From Streptomyces sp. GS7 (lineage in GTDB: Bacteria; Actinomycetota; Actinomycetes; Streptomycetales; Streptomycetaceae): a stretch of DNA of 64,000 nucleotides. A program made the translations under genes and the position numbers. This document shows positions 46,195-55,264 of this stretch, piece by piece; the stretch's first letter is position 1, and each line of letters starts with the position of its first letter. The stretch lies in assembly GCF_009834125.1 (NCBI RefSeq), contig NZ_CP047146.1, positions 4,705,501-4,769,500 of the forward strand, given 5' to 3'. The notes below the pieces were generated by a model. That model made no database searches. It was not told the DNA's origin and saw only the letters and a list, made by a program, of their open reading frames with translations.

Positions 46195-47310
46195 TCAGTG
46201 GCGGTGGCGGCGACGTGTGGTGGCGAACACCGCGGCTCCGGCCAGTAGGAGCCCGCCTGCGACCAGCACGATCGGGAGGGCGGCACCGCCCGTGGAGGCA
46301 AGGCGGGTCACCCTGGGGCTGCCGTCGTCGTCCGTGTCGGGCGTCGCCGTGGAGTCGGCGACCAGGCTGACACCGGTTGCCTGCGTGAGGGCGCCGTGTG
46401 GCGTGGGCGTGGCGCCGGGAGCCGACGGGGTTGCCGTCGGCGACTTGGCGATGGTCGCCATGAACCGCTCGGTCGCGGTGATCCAACCCTTGTCGGTGAC
46501 GGGCCACGCGCCGCTCCAGATCACCACCCCGGGGACGAGCCGGCGCGCCGTGTCGAGCTCGTAGCTCCAGTGGCCGGCCGACAGGAACTGAGGGCTCTTG
46601 GGCGTCCCGTCGTGGTACTGCGGCCACAGGTAGGGGTAGACGGGCTTGCCGGGGTCGACGGCCTTGGCCTCCTCAAGGTCTTTGACGAGCTTCGCCCGCC
46701 AGGCCGCGCGGTTGTCGTCGAACGTGTACAGGGTGGGGAAGAACGCGCCCACATACCGGGCGAGTTGCCGGGCGAGCGGGTAGTACCGCGGTGCGGTGTT
46801 GCCGAGTACGCCGTAGAAGCCGATCACCTTGCCGGGGAGGGCTTCGTGCGCCCACTGGGCGAACTTCTCCAGCTTCTCCAGACGCCGTTGGGCCGTGTCG
46901 GGAGTGCCGGTGAGGTAGAGGGACTCGAAGTCGAGGACGACGGGGCCCGGCTTGCTCGCATGCTTGCGGACCAGGTCTTTGTAGGCGGCCTCGGGCGGCA
47001 GGTCCAGCTCCGTCCCGGGCCGCTTCCTCCCGTTCAGGGCCGCAACGTACCCCTCGTAGACGACGTTTGACGGGATCGCGCCGTAGCGGGCCAGGCCGAC
47101 GTCGCGGTAAGCGGTGTTGTCGTAGACGACGAATCGCCCGGCTGACGCTGTTGCCGTGCCGGGGCCCGCCTGGGAGGTACCTGGTGCGGCAGCGGCGGGC
47201 TCCGCGACGACACCGGAGAGAAGTGTCAGAGCGAGGCCGCCGGCTGCGAGAGAGGCCGACCACTTGGCCCGGCGGCCGGGAGCGGGCGTGCGACGACGAG
47301 ACAGGTACAT
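46195..47310 (-). CDS. Sortase-anchored (LAxTG) surface protein, glycosidase-like
   Basis: The 371-residue protein has a signal peptide with an Arg-rich start (MYLSRRRTPAPGRRAKW..., hydrophobic to residue about 45). A TIM-barrel-like domain follows (FVVYDNTAYRDVGLARYGAI, PGPVVLDFESLYL, YVGAFFPTLYTFDD, VYPYLWPQYHDGTPKSP, IWSGAWPVT), reminiscent of GH56/hyaluronidase-like folds. It ends in a Thr/Pro linker, an LASTG sortase-E motif, a helix and RRRHRH. It should be covalently cell-wall anchored. Enzyme activity is unproven. Confidence 0.82.
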   Translation of the reverse strand: MYLSRRRTPAPGRRAKWSASLAAGGLALTLLSGVVAEPAAAAPGTSQAGPGTATASAGRFVVYDNTAYRDVGLARYGAIPSNVVYEGYVAALNGRKRPGTELDLPPEAAYKDLVRKHASKPGPVVLDFESLYLTGTPDTAQRRLEKLEKFAQWAHEALPGKVIGFYGVLGNTAPRYYPLARQLARYVGAFFPTLYTFDDNRAAWRAKLVKDLEEAKAVDPGKPVYPYLWPQYHDGTPKSPQFLSAGHWSYELDTARRLVPGVVIWSGAWPVTDKGWITATERFMATIAKSPTATPSAPGATPTPHGALTQATGVSLVADSTATPDTDDDGSPRVTRLASTGGAALPIVLVAGGLLLAGAAVFATTRRRHRH

Positions 47311-47429
47311 GAGTGGTGGGGCCTCCGTGAGTTGACGACGGCGGCCCACGGTAGGTCGTGCGTTTGACCATTGGATGACGGTCTGTGCCCGGGAACTGTG
47401 TTTTTGAGATTCTTTGCACGGCGCGACAC

Positions 47430-48059
47430 ACTCTCCTGGCGGCGTCCGCGGCTCCACGCGAAGCCGAACCGCGCCCCTCCAACCAGGCAACGCCGCCACC
47501 GACCCCGTCAGGTACGCGTACAACGCCGCACTGCCGCCGCAGTGCACACCCGCGTAAAGGTTGGACACCCCAGTCGTGGCTGCGGCGAAGCTCACCTGCG
47601 GGTCTCCGCCAGAGCCCTGCCCGCGGCAGCCGACTCACCCGGTGCGACGCTCAGCCACAACGCCGCCGACGCCCGCAGGCCCAGCAACACCGGATCGAAA
47701 TCAACGTCGAAGTACACCACCCCACTCGCGCGCAGTTCCGCCAGCCGACGGCGTACCGTCGCCTCCGACCAGCCCGTCGCCGCTGAGAGCGAACGAAACC
47801 CCACCCGCCCGTCCATGGACGGGCCCACCGCAGCCTCCGGCACGCACCGCACCCGCACCCGCACCCGCCACAACTGCCGCCCGACCGCCTCCGGCCACAC
47901 CACACCCGACACCCGCACCCCCGACTCGGCCCGCAGCCGCGCATACCGCCGTGCGATCGTCCGGTCCGACACCCCCAACACCTCACCGACCAGCGAGAAC
48001 GCGACCCGCCCAGCAATCTGCAGCGTCTGGAGCAGTCCGCGCTCCATGCCATCCAACAT
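47430..48059 (-). pseudogene. Lrp/AsnC-family regulator, frameshifted
   Basis: The first frame has two HTH-like regions (MERGLLQTLQIAGRVAFSLV, GVSDRTIARRYARLRAESG and VGFRSLSAATGWSEATVRRR) and the start of the ligand domain to LSVAPGESAAAGRALAE. A frameshift near 47592 then moves the RAM domain tail (VSFAAATTGVSNLYAGVHCG, ALYAYLTGSVAALPG) into another frame, which has no stop before the surface-protein gene. AAGG eight bases upstream supports ATG 48059. Confidence 0.76.
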
Positions 48060-48287
48060 GGATCTACCTTCTACCGAGCCGTCGACCACCAACCTCAGGA
48101 GGCAGGACTACCGATACCGACAACCACGCTGAGGTCTGCCACCGTGCGGAGCCGGTGGCGTGGAGCTGGGATGCAGCCCGTTGTCCAGGTCGAATGTGCC
48201 CACGTTCCCCTGAAGCACATGCGCAACCCGCCCGCCCTGCCCCCTTTCGCGTGCACGACGCAGGAGCACGACCCGTACGATCGCCGC

Positions 48288-48851
48288 ATGCATGTTCGGC
48301 TCATACTTCTCACGGCCGCGCGCAGTGCCCCGCTGTTGGCCGAGCGTTTCCACGAGGACCGGCCGCTCGACCAGGCCGGCTGGTACGAGGTGCAACGCGC
48401 CGCCCCCACCCTGCGGCCGCTCGCGGCCGCGGAGTTGCGCTACTGCTCGCCGACCCCGCGCAGCCGGGACACCGGCGAAGCGCTCGGCCTGACGCCGCTG
48501 GCGCAGCCCGCGCTGCGCGACTGCGACATGGGCCGCTGGAGCGGGTCCACCCTCGCCGAGGTCACGGCCCGCGAACCGGACGCCGTCGACACCTGGCTCG
48601 CCGACCCGCGCTCGGCCCCGCACGGCGGCGAATCCCTGCTCACCTTCATCTCGCGCGTGGGCCGCTGGCTCGACACCCGGCCCGTCGACGACGGCGGCAA
48701 GATCGTCGCGGTCGCCGAACCAGCGGTCGTACGCGCCGCGGTCGTCTACGCCCTCAAAGCACCCCCGACAACGTACTGGAACATCGACCCACACCCCCTG
48801 TCGACCATCGCACTCACCGGGCGCGCGACCCGCTGGACCCTCAGCCTGTAA
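48288..48851 (+). CDS. Histidine phosphatase-fold protein without the catalytic histidines
   Basis: The roughly 187-residue protein has the fold of phosphoglycerate-mutase-like phosphatases: LILLTAARSAPLLAERF at the first strand, LRYCSPTPRSRDTGEALGL, CDMGRWSGSTLAEVTAREPD and HGGESLLTFISRVGRWLD. The catalytic RHG is T-A-A, and the second His (normally 'VTHGGV') is replaced in VAVAEPAVVRAAV. This is the actinobacterial pseudo-phosphatase subgroup and is probably not an enzyme. The start has only a distant GGAG. Confidence 0.8.
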   Translation: MHVRLILLTAARSAPLLAERFHEDRPLDQAGWYEVQRAAPTLRPLAAAELRYCSPTPRSRDTGEALGLTPLAQPALRDCDMGRWSGSTLAEVTAREPDAVDTWLADPRSAPHGGESLLTFISRVGRWLDTRPVDDGGKIVAVAEPAVVRAAVVYALKAPPTTYWNIDPHPLSTIALTGRATRWTLSL

Positions 48852-49296
48852 AGCCCGCCCGCCACGCCCCAACTGTGAACAACCGCTCCAAAAAGACGAG
48901 TTCACCCCTCAGCAACTACTGCCGCGATGCGACCGGGGCCAGCGTGGCCACCCCGCGCCGCCGCGGGCACCACCGCCGCCAAGCAGCATCACGGCACAGC
49001 ACCCCACAACCAGGACCAGGACGCGGATGTACTCGCGTTTCATGGGGGTGTTTCAGGCATCGAGTCGTTTGCAACAACTCATGGAACACCGATTCCGCAG
49101 GACGGCCTCCGCCCGGCGGGCTGTTTCGTGAGCGACGGTTGGCGGTGCCGCCGATGCAATCGTGGTGCGGCGGTTCCCCTGAGAGCGGCCGTCGCGCCGA
49201 CCGTGACCGTATCCGGTCACCTGTCTGTTGTCGCGGCGCCGACGGCTCGCCGGGTCCCAGTTGCGCCCCGGCGGTGTGCACCCCCACGATGCTCCT
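48852..49296. other. Intergenic, no gene recognised
   Basis: G/C-rich sequence with no supported frame on either strand. It probably carries the promoter for the NmrA-type reductase. Confidence 0.4.
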
Positions 49297-50226
49297 ATGG
49301 ATCGCACCCCGGAGGCCCGTGTCTTGCCCATTCTGGTGACGGGGGCGGCGGGCAGCGTCGGTGCCGTCGGACGATCCGTGGTCGAACGCCTTCGGCAACG
49401 GGGCCTGCCCGTCCGAGCCATGGTGCGTCGCGATGACGAGCGGGCGGAGGCGCTGCGCGCGACGGGTGCCGAGGTCGTCGTCGGCGATCTGACGCGCGCG
49501 GGCGACGTCGCCGCAGCCCTGGCCGGTTGTGGACGCATGTACTTCGGCATGAGCGTGTCGGCGCAGTATCTGGAGGCTGCCGTGACGACGGTGGCCGTCG
49601 CGCGCGCGTACGGGCGCCTGGAGGCGTTCGTGAACATGTCGCAGTTGACCGTCTCCGAGATGGACCTCACCAGCACCTCCGAGTCGGTTCAGCAGCGGCA
49701 GCATTGGCTGGTGGAGCAGGTCCTGGGCTGGTCGGGCCTGCCCGTCGTCGAGGTCAGGCCCACCGTGTTCCTGGAGAACCCGCTGTTCCGTGTCGGCTTC
49801 TCCTCGATCGCGAAGTACGGCAGCATCAGGCTGCCCTTCGGCCGGGCGAAGACCTCCCCTGTGGCGGCCGGGGACGTCGCCGCGGTCGTGGCGGAGATCC
49901 TGGCCGATCCTGCCCCGCACATCGGCAGGATCCATGAGCTGACCGGCCCGCGCGCGGAGGACATCGCCGCTGTGGCGGCGGAGGTTTCCGCAGCTCTGGG
50001 GCGACCGGTCGGCTACACCGACGTCCCCCTGCAGGAATGGATCGACGACGATCTCAGGCCGTTGGGGCTGCCGGACCACGTCTTCCAGCACATCTCCACC
50101 ATGGCTCGCCTTCATGCGGAGGATCGCTACGACCGCATGGCGGACGGGGTCGAGCAGGTCATCGGGCGACCTCCTTCGGGGGTGGCCGACTACGTCCGTC
50201 AGAACCCCGGCCTGTTCAGCGCCTGA
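49297..50226 (+). CDS. NmrA-family NAD(P)-binding protein
   Basis: The 309-residue Rossmann protein opens with ILVTGAAGSVGAVGRSVVER (dinucleotide-binding GxxGxxG type) and VRAMVRRDDERAEALRATGA. It then has EVVVGDLTRAGDVAAALAGC and VVEVRPTVFLENP, as in NmrA/HSCARG-like sensors and atypical short-chain reductases. C-terminal SAALGRPVGYTDVPLQEW is typical. No TYR-x3-Lys pair is seen, so it may be a redox sensor rather than an enzyme. Confidence 0.85.
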   Translation: MDRTPEARVLPILVTGAAGSVGAVGRSVVERLRQRGLPVRAMVRRDDERAEALRATGAEVVVGDLTRAGDVAAALAGCGRMYFGMSVSAQYLEAAVTTVAVARAYGRLEAFVNMSQLTVSEMDLTSTSESVQQRQHWLVEQVLGWSGLPVVEVRPTVFLENPLFRVGFSSIAKYGSIRLPFGRAKTSPVAAGDVAAVVAEILADPAPHIGRIHELTGPRAEDIAAVAAEVSAALGRPVGYTDVPLQEWIDDDLRPLGLPDHVFQHISTMARLHAEDRYDRMADGVEQVIGRPPSGVADYVRQNPGLFSA

Positions 50227-50241
50227 AGCCGCGTCCTCGTC

Positions 50242-50676
50242 GTGGGTCGTCCAGCCGGTTACGGGCTGACGGCACATCCGGGCTGGGCCGACGAGGTCCG
50301 CAAGGCAGCTGGCAGCCGCCCGGTGAGCGTGGCCATCGACCCGATCGGCGGGAAGCCGGCGGAGAGCCTTCTGGACCTGTTGACGCCGGGCGGGAGACTG
50401 GTCGGTTACGGGCTGATCGCGGAGGAGCCGATCTCGGTGCACGCGTCGACGCGGCTGAACAGGTCGCTGACGTTGCGGCGCAAGAACATCGGCCGGTGGC
50501 TGTCCGAGGCCTCCGCCGAGAGGCGGGGATCCGATGGTGCCACCGCGAAGCAGATCGCGCTGGGGCTCAAGGACCAGTTCGAAGTGGCCGCCACCTACGG
50601 CCTTGGTGAGCTGGCCGACGCCGTGGAGCACGCGGTACGGCAGGGCAGGGTCGGCCTCGTTCTTGTCCGCCCCTGA
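50242..50676 (+). pseudogene. Zinc-type alcohol dehydrogenase / quinone reductase, C-terminal fragment
   Basis: The frame holds only the second half of an MDR-family enzyme: VSVAIDPIGGKPAESLLDLL, TPGGRLVGYGLIAEEPISVH, RRKNIGRWLSE and a final LADAVEHAVRQGRVGLVLV. The catalytic N-terminal domain and the Rossmann GxGxxG are missing. A start at GTG/ATG is possible, but the product would lack cofactor binding. Confidence 0.74.
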
Positions 50677-50743
50677 CAGCCGTCGGAAGGCCTGGGGGCC
50701 CACCGGTTCGGTGACCGTCAGGGGATGTCGATGCGGAGGAGGT

Positions 50744-50893
50744 CCACGAACCGCCGTGGCCCGCACCGTCGGCACGGTCCTCCACAGCGGCCGCCGCACC
50801 GCCCTCGCCCAGGCAGGGCTCCGCGATTCCGACGCCCGGCTGCTGGCCCACGCCGCCAGCGGTTGCACGCTCTTCCCGCTCCCGGCACGCTGA
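50744..50893 (+). pseudogene. PaaI-type thioesterase fragment
   Basis: A short frame encodes VARTVGTVLHSGRRTALAQA, then DSDARLLAHAASGCTLFPLP and a stop. This matches the final strands of hotdog-fold thioesterases of the PaaI family ('GR....A.A.V.D..G.L.A.A.A...'). The N-terminal two thirds are absent. Confidence 0.5.
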
Positions 50894-50927
50894 CCGCCAG
50901 ACGCATCGCGACGGAAAGCACCCGGCC

Positions 50928-51686
50928 ATGAGTGAGGAACTCCTCGATCTCGCAATCGCCACCGCCGGCGGCCAAGCACTCTGGGGCACCCTGCGGGGCC
51001 TGAAAGTCGACATCTCCATCGGTGGCCCGATCTGGGCGACGAAGGGCTGGCCTCCAGAGAAGACGTTCCACCAGATCCTGACGCTCGACACGGTCAGAGA
51101 GCACATCGTCTTCAGCCCGTTCACCCGTCCCGACCAGCGGATGGTCTTCGACGCCGCCGCCGACAGCGTCACCATGCAGACCCTCGACGGCGAACCGGTC
51201 GAGACCCTCGCCCCGGCACGCGCCAGCTTCAAGGGAATGCTGCGCAACAGCACCTGGGACGCTCTCCACCTCGGCTACTTCCTGGGCTATGCGTGCTGGA
51301 ACTACTTCACCACCCCGTTCCTCTTCGCCCATCCCGACGTGCGGGTCCACGAGATCGAACCGTGGCGCGAAGCCGGGCAGACCTGGCGACGCCTGCAGGT
51401 GCACTTCCCACCCGAGATCGCCACGCACAGCCCCGACCAGGTGTTCTACTTCGACGCCCTCGGAATGCAACGCCGCATGGACTACATCGCCGAAGTCAAC
51501 GGCAGCACCCTCGTGGGCCACTACACCAGCCGCCACCAGAGCTTCGACGGGCTGCTCGTGGCGACGCGCCGACGAGTCTTCCGCCGCAACCCCGACAACA
51601 GCGTCAACCTCAACCTCCCTTCCATCACGCTCGACATCCACGATGTCGAGATCGTCCACTCCGACGACGAACAGGCACGGCCATGA
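50928..51686 (+). CDS. Conserved protein of unknown function, first gene of a DUF302 pair
   Basis: The 252-residue soluble protein contains GGQALWGTLRGLKVDISIGG, REHIVFSPFTRPDQRMVFD, GYFLGYACWNYFTTPFLFAH and FYFDALGMQRRMDYIAEVNG. The repeated antiparallel strands suggest a LolA/SRPBCC-like ligand-binding barrel. No signal peptide is seen. Its stop overlaps the start of the DUF302 gene (ATGA), so the two are coupled and probably act together. GGAAAG lies about ten bases upstream of the ATG. Confidence 0.72.
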   Translation: MSEELLDLAIATAGGQALWGTLRGLKVDISIGGPIWATKGWPPEKTFHQILTLDTVREHIVFSPFTRPDQRMVFDAAADSVTMQTLDGEPVETLAPARASFKGMLRNSTWDALHLGYFLGYACWNYFTTPFLFAHPDVRVHEIEPWREAGQTWRRLQVHFPPEIATHSPDQVFYFDALGMQRRMDYIAEVNGSTLVGHYTSRHQSFDGLLVATRRRVFRRNPDNSVNLNLPSITLDIHDVEIVHSDDEQARP

Positions 51687-52189
51687 GCACGGACACCGCC
51701 GTCATCGACCACCCCGCCCGGCGGCTGGTTGTGACACTCCCCCGTCCCTACGATGCAGCGCGCGAGCACTACGAAGCCCTCGTCCCGGAGATCGATCTCC
51801 ACCGCTTCTTCCAGATGGCCTCCTGGCGGGCCACGCTCGAACTCGCCGAGATCAACGCCCCGCACGGGTTCATGCGCTACTACCGCAGCGACATCACCGC
51901 CGTCATGGCCGGCTCACCGTCCACCTGGAAGGCCACGCAGTACCTGATGGGCAACCACACCATCGCCGAACGCATGTTCCGCCACGACCCGTCGGTCATG
52001 CTGCACGCACCACTGCGGACCCTGCTCTACGCCGACCCCGACGGCGACACCAAACTCGCCGTCGACCAGCCCAGCCTGCTGTTCGCCAGCTACGGCAACC
52101 CGCACGTCGCCGACGTCGGCCGCGAACTCGACACCCTCCTCGCCCAGCTGATCACCCTCCTCGGCGGCGACGCACCTCCCCACCTGTGA
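51683..52189 (+). CDS. DUF302-domain protein
   Basis: The 168-residue protein has the DUF302 pattern in its second half: MGNHTIAERMFRHDPSVMLH, APLRTLLYADPDGDTKLAVD and PSLLFASYGNP. DUF302 proteins bind small ligands but are functionally undefined. It overlaps the upstream gene by four bases, indicating a two-gene operon. Confidence 0.75.
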   Translation: MSTDTAVIDHPARRLVVTLPRPYDAAREHYEALVPEIDLHRFFQMASWRATLELAEINAPHGFMRYYRSDITAVMAGSPSTWKATQYLMGNHTIAERMFRHDPSVMLHAPLRTLLYADPDGDTKLAVDQPSLLFASYGNPHVADVGRELDTLLAQLITLLGGDAPPHL

Positions 52190-52199
52190 CTCCATGTGG

Positions 52200-52495
52200 C
52201 GGCGGCCGACCGGCACGGCGCGGCCGGCGGCCCGGCCTCATCCCGCTCCTTCAGCTCCAGCGACGCCGCCGAAAGCCACCCCAGACACGTCTCCACCTGC
52301 CGCAGACGATCCGTACGCGTCTGCTCCCGGAACACCCCGTTGCCGCGCAACACCTCGTCCGTCACGAAGCCCGGCCAACCCAGCGTGCACAACTGCACCG
52401 CAACGTCGAGAACCCAGCCGAGAACCGTCGGAGGAAACAGGAACTTCCGCAGGAACGCCTCATCCGCCCACGTGCGCACGCTGTCCGTGAAACGG
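52200..52495 (-). pseudogene. Remnant of an unknown protein
   Basis: The minus frame RTWADEAFLRKFLFPPTVLG, VAVQLCTLGWPGFVTDEVLR and RLRQVETCLGWLSAASLELK looks like genuine protein. It lacks a start, and its stop lies far inside the DUF302 gene on the other strand. It is probably the C-terminal part of a lost gene; family not recognised. Confidence 0.35.
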
Positions 52496-52497
52496 CA

Positions 52498-53196
52498 TCA
52501 GGGAGCCGCTGAGGAGCGGTCTCTCGCGAGCGCTCGAGTCGGATCCGGGGCCCCGCTACGGCCAACCGGACCCTCGTGCCGTACGGCACGGCCGCCCTGG
52601 CCGACGTGCCGGAGCAGGAACGCCTCGACGAGGGTGTCGGTGAAGTCCTCGCCGACCGGTTCGGCCGACACCACTGCGCGGTAATAGAGCGGGCCCACCA
52701 ACTGGTCCGTCTCGGCGTCCAGGTCGAGGTCGGCGGGCAGTCGGCCCCCGGCCACGGCTCGTTCCAGCAGCAGGCGGTCGCGGTGGCGCTGCGGGTCCAG
52801 GCAGCGGGAGCGGAACTCCTGGGCGAACGCCGGGTCGTGCTCGGCCTGGGCGAGCAGGGCCCGGAAGACGGCGCCCGGATCGGACTCGCCGAGGAACAGG
52901 GCCAGTTGACGCAGATAGGCCCGCAGATCGGCGGCGAGGTCCCCGGAGTCGGACGGGGTCAGGTCCTCGTCCGCGTCCTGGAGAAAGGCGTCCACCAGGA
53001 CGTCGGTCTTCGTGCTCCACCAGCGATAGATGGTCTGCTTGGCCACCCCCGCCCGCGCGGCGATGCCCTCCATGGTGACGCCCGCGAAGCCCTTCTCGAC
53101 GAGCAGGTCGTCGGCCGCCTCCAGCACGGCCAGCCGGGCCTCTTCGCTGCGGCCGTGCCGGTTGCCGTGATGCCGTCGTCCCGCACCGGAAGTCAT
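52498..53196 (-). CDS. TetR-family repressor
   Basis: The 232-residue protein has a TetR HTH (LAVLEAADDLLVEKGFAGVT, GIAARAGVAKQTIYRWWSTK) and a TetR_C_7-like ligand domain (LRAYLRQLALFLGESDPGAV). AAGAGG lies four bases before ATG 53196. It is divergent from an O-methyltransferase with a long dyad at 53282-53313 between them, so it probably represses that gene and itself. Confidence 0.9.
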   Translation of the reverse strand: MTSGAGRRHHGNRHGRSEEARLAVLEAADDLLVEKGFAGVTMEGIAARAGVAKQTIYRWWSTKTDVLVDAFLQDADEDLTPSDSGDLAADLRAYLRQLALFLGESDPGAVFRALLAQAEHDPAFAQEFRSRCLDPQRHRDRLLLERAVAGGRLPADLDLDAETDQLVGPLYYRAVVSAEPVGEDFTDTLVEAFLLRHVGQGGRAVRHEGPVGRSGAPDPTRALARDRSSAAP

Positions 53197-53281
53197 GTCG
53201 CCTCTTTCCGTAAGGAGGTTCACCGAGGAGGTTCGCCGAGTTCGCCGAGGAGGGTCGCCTCTGGAGTGCGCCAGGAAATCT

Positions 53282-53313
53282 CTAGACCTGACGCAACGTC
53301 GCGTCTACTCTAG
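53282..53313. promoter_or_regulatory. Operator for the TetR / O-methyltransferase pair
   Basis: CTAGA...GACGC-centre-GCGTC...TCTAG is a 32-bp interrupted dyad six bases before the methyltransferase ATG, which fits a repressor site. Confidence 0.55.
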
Positions 53314-53318
53314 CGCCC

Positions 53319-53975
53319 ATGACTCACACAGACGCACTCACCGACCCCCGGGTCTAGGCCGCCCTCCGCAGGATGTTCGAGCAGGCCGAGCAGGACGACG
53401 CCGTCGCGTCCCGGGTCGACTGGGGATCCGGGTCGGCGTCCATGTCACCCCAGGAACACGCCGACGCCGCCGCGGAGATCTACATGCCGATCTCGGCGGC
53501 GGGCGGTGAGCTCCTCTACAACCTGGTCCGCGCCGTCCGCCCGGACACGGTGGTCGAGTTCGGGATGTCGTACGGGATCTCCACGCTGTATCTGGCGGCC
53601 GCGGTACGGGACAACGGTGCCGGGCGGGTCGTCACCACGGAGCTCAGCAAGGAGAAGATCGCTGCCGCGCGCCGCACCTTCGCCGACACCGGCCTGGACA
53701 ACCTGATCACCGTGCTGGAGGGCGACGCCCTGGACCGCCTCGGCGACCTCGACGCCCCGGCCGGTTTCGTCCTCCTCGACGGCTGGAAGGACCTCTGCCT
53801 GCCCGTGCTGAAGCTCCTGGAACCGCGGCTGGCACCCGGTACCCTCGTCGTGGCCGACGACACCTCCTTCGCCAGCATGCGGCCGTACCTCGACCACGTA
53901 CGCGACCCGGCGAACGGCTACCGCAGCGTCGCCTTCCCCGTCGAGGACGGCATGGAGATCAGCTGCCGGCTCTGA
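53319..53975 (+). pseudogene. O-methyltransferase with an early amber codon
   Basis: From ATG 53319 the frame reads MTHTDALTDPRV, a TAG at 53355-53357, then AALRRMFEQAEQDDAVAS and onward intact. Motif I is VVEFGMSYGISTLYLAAAV, followed by VVTTELSKEKIAAARRTF, GDALDRLGDLDAPAGFVLLD (motif IV) and LAPGTLVVADD, as in class I O-methyltransferases (Methyltransf_3/24). Restart at ATG 53373 would remove about 18 residues and might leave a working enzyme. It is probably regulated by the divergent TetR. Confidence 0.78.
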
Positions 53976-54047
53976 CAGTCGTCGGGTGGATGGCGGGGGA
54001 GGCCGCCGGCCGCCGCTGTGCGGGGCGGGTCGTAGCGGCGTCTCGGA

Positions 54048-54776
54048 TCACAGCACTCCCACCCCCTTGGCCAGGGTCGACAGCCCGCCGGCCAGCGCGA
54101 GCAGCAGGACGAGCTGCCGGGCCCGGCTTTCCGGGACGCATGCGGCGAGCACCTTGCCAACGACCGCGCCCAGCACCGCCGCGGCGACTGCTACCGCCCA
54201 CCCCGCCGCGCCCAGCTGCGGGACGCCGTTGGCCGCAATGGAGAAGGCGTTCACGACGATGCCGTAGAACTGCGCGTTCGGCACGAACTCATGGACGGTC
54301 CAGTCGGCGTTCATCGCATAGAGGGAGAGCGGCGGACCGCCCAGTCCGGCGGAGGCGTTCATGAACCCGCCCGCCGCGCCCGCGGCCACGGCCCCTTTGG
54401 GACCGGTCAGGGCGGACACCCGCAGGCCGCGCATCACCAGTAGCACTGCGAGGGTGACCAGGAGGCCCATCCCGACGAGCAGGACGGGGCGCGGCAGTTG
54501 GGCGGCCACCCATGTCCCGGCCGGGACGGCGCACGCGGACGCGACGACCAGCGGCACCATCGCCGTGAGTCGCACCCGCCGCCAGCCGCCGACGAGCCCG
54601 ACGGCGCTGATGGCCCCGGCCGCGCAGTTGGCCAGGGCGACGCCCTGGAACGGACCGAGCAGCAGCACGAGCGCGGGCACGGCTACGAGTGCGAAGCCCA
54701 TCCCGGTCAGCCACTGCACGCAGGCGCCCACCATGACGACACCCCCGAGGAGCAGCTGCGACGTCCCGCTGGTCAT
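54048..54776 (-). CDS. Sulfite exporter TauE/SafE-family permease
   Basis: The 242-residue membrane protein has about eight helices with the TauE pattern: LLLGGVVMVGACVQWLTGMG, GVALANCAAGAISAVGLVGG and a second half with GAVAAGAAGGFMNASAGLGG and WAVAVAAAVLGAVVGKVLA. Such carriers export sulfite or organic anions. Its ATG overlaps the stop of the upstream MaoC gene (ATGA), so the two are co-translated. Confidence 0.85.
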   Translation of the reverse strand: MTSGTSQLLLGGVVMVGACVQWLTGMGFALVAVPALVLLLGPFQGVALANCAAGAISAVGLVGGWRRVRLTAMVPLVVASACAVPAGTWVAAQLPRPVLLVGMGLLVTLAVLLVMRGLRVSALTGPKGAVAAGAAGGFMNASAGLGGPPLSLYAMNADWTVHEFVPNAQFYGIVVNAFSIAANGVPQLGAAGWAVAVAAAVLGAVVGKVLAACVPESRARQLVLLLALAGGLSTLAKGVGVL

Positions 54777-55264
54777 GCGCTGCCGCGGGTGCGCAGCAGG
54801 TTCACGACGGTCACACGCAGCACCGGCTCGCCGTTCTGGTCGATGAGTTCGGCGAGCGTGCGTACGATGCCGCGCCGCGGGTCGGAGCGCGAGAGCCGGG
54901 TGTCGAGGGTGTGCAGGCGCAGGCGGAGCCGGTCGCCGGGGCGCACGGGCTTGAGCCAGCGCAGTTCGTCCACGCCGGGGCTGCCGAGACTGGCGACCGC
55001 GGACAGGTAGTGCCGTGCGAACAGCTGCATCATGAGGGCGACTGTGTGCCACCCACTGGCGACCAGCCCGCCGAACGGCCCCTGCCTTGCCGCGACGGGA
55101 TCGACGTGGAAGGACTGGGGGTCGTACTGGGAGGCGAAGCCGATGATCTCCTCCTCGGTGACCGCGGCGGTGCCGAGCTCGTACACCGCGCCCGCCGTGT
55201 AGTCCTCGAAGTACCGGTCGTCGATGGGAGCGGTGAATCCGTCCGTCCTCTGATGGTCGTTCAT
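54773..55264 (-). CDS. MaoC-like (R)-hydratase
   Basis: The 163-residue hotdog protein has FEDYTAGAVYELGTAAVTEE, EIIGFASQYDPQSFHVDPVA (hydratase 2 motif with catalytic Asp and His) and LVASGWHTVALMMQLFARHY, then LRWLKPVRPGDRLRLRLHTL. This is the MaoC dehydratase family, which hydrates trans-2-enoyl-CoA or acts on related thioesters. AAGGGA precedes the ATG. Coupled with the TauE-like exporter. Confidence 0.88.
   Translation of the reverse strand: MNDHQRTDGFTAPIDDRYFEDYTAGAVYELGTAAVTEEEIIGFASQYDPQSFHVDPVAARQGPFGGLVASGWHTVALMMQLFARHYLSAVASLGSPGVDELRWLKPVRPGDRLRLRLHTLDTRLSRSDPRRGIVRTLAELIDQNGEPVLRVTVVNLLRTRGSA

Noticed and set aside
10695..53357. Amber (TAG) codons as a possible recoded sense codon
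   Set aside because: Four genes are interrupted by TAG (10695, 23531, 37851, 53355), but other intact genes here end in TAG, other breaks are TGA or frameshifts, and no suppressor tRNA or pyrrolysine gene is seen. Simple decay is more likely.
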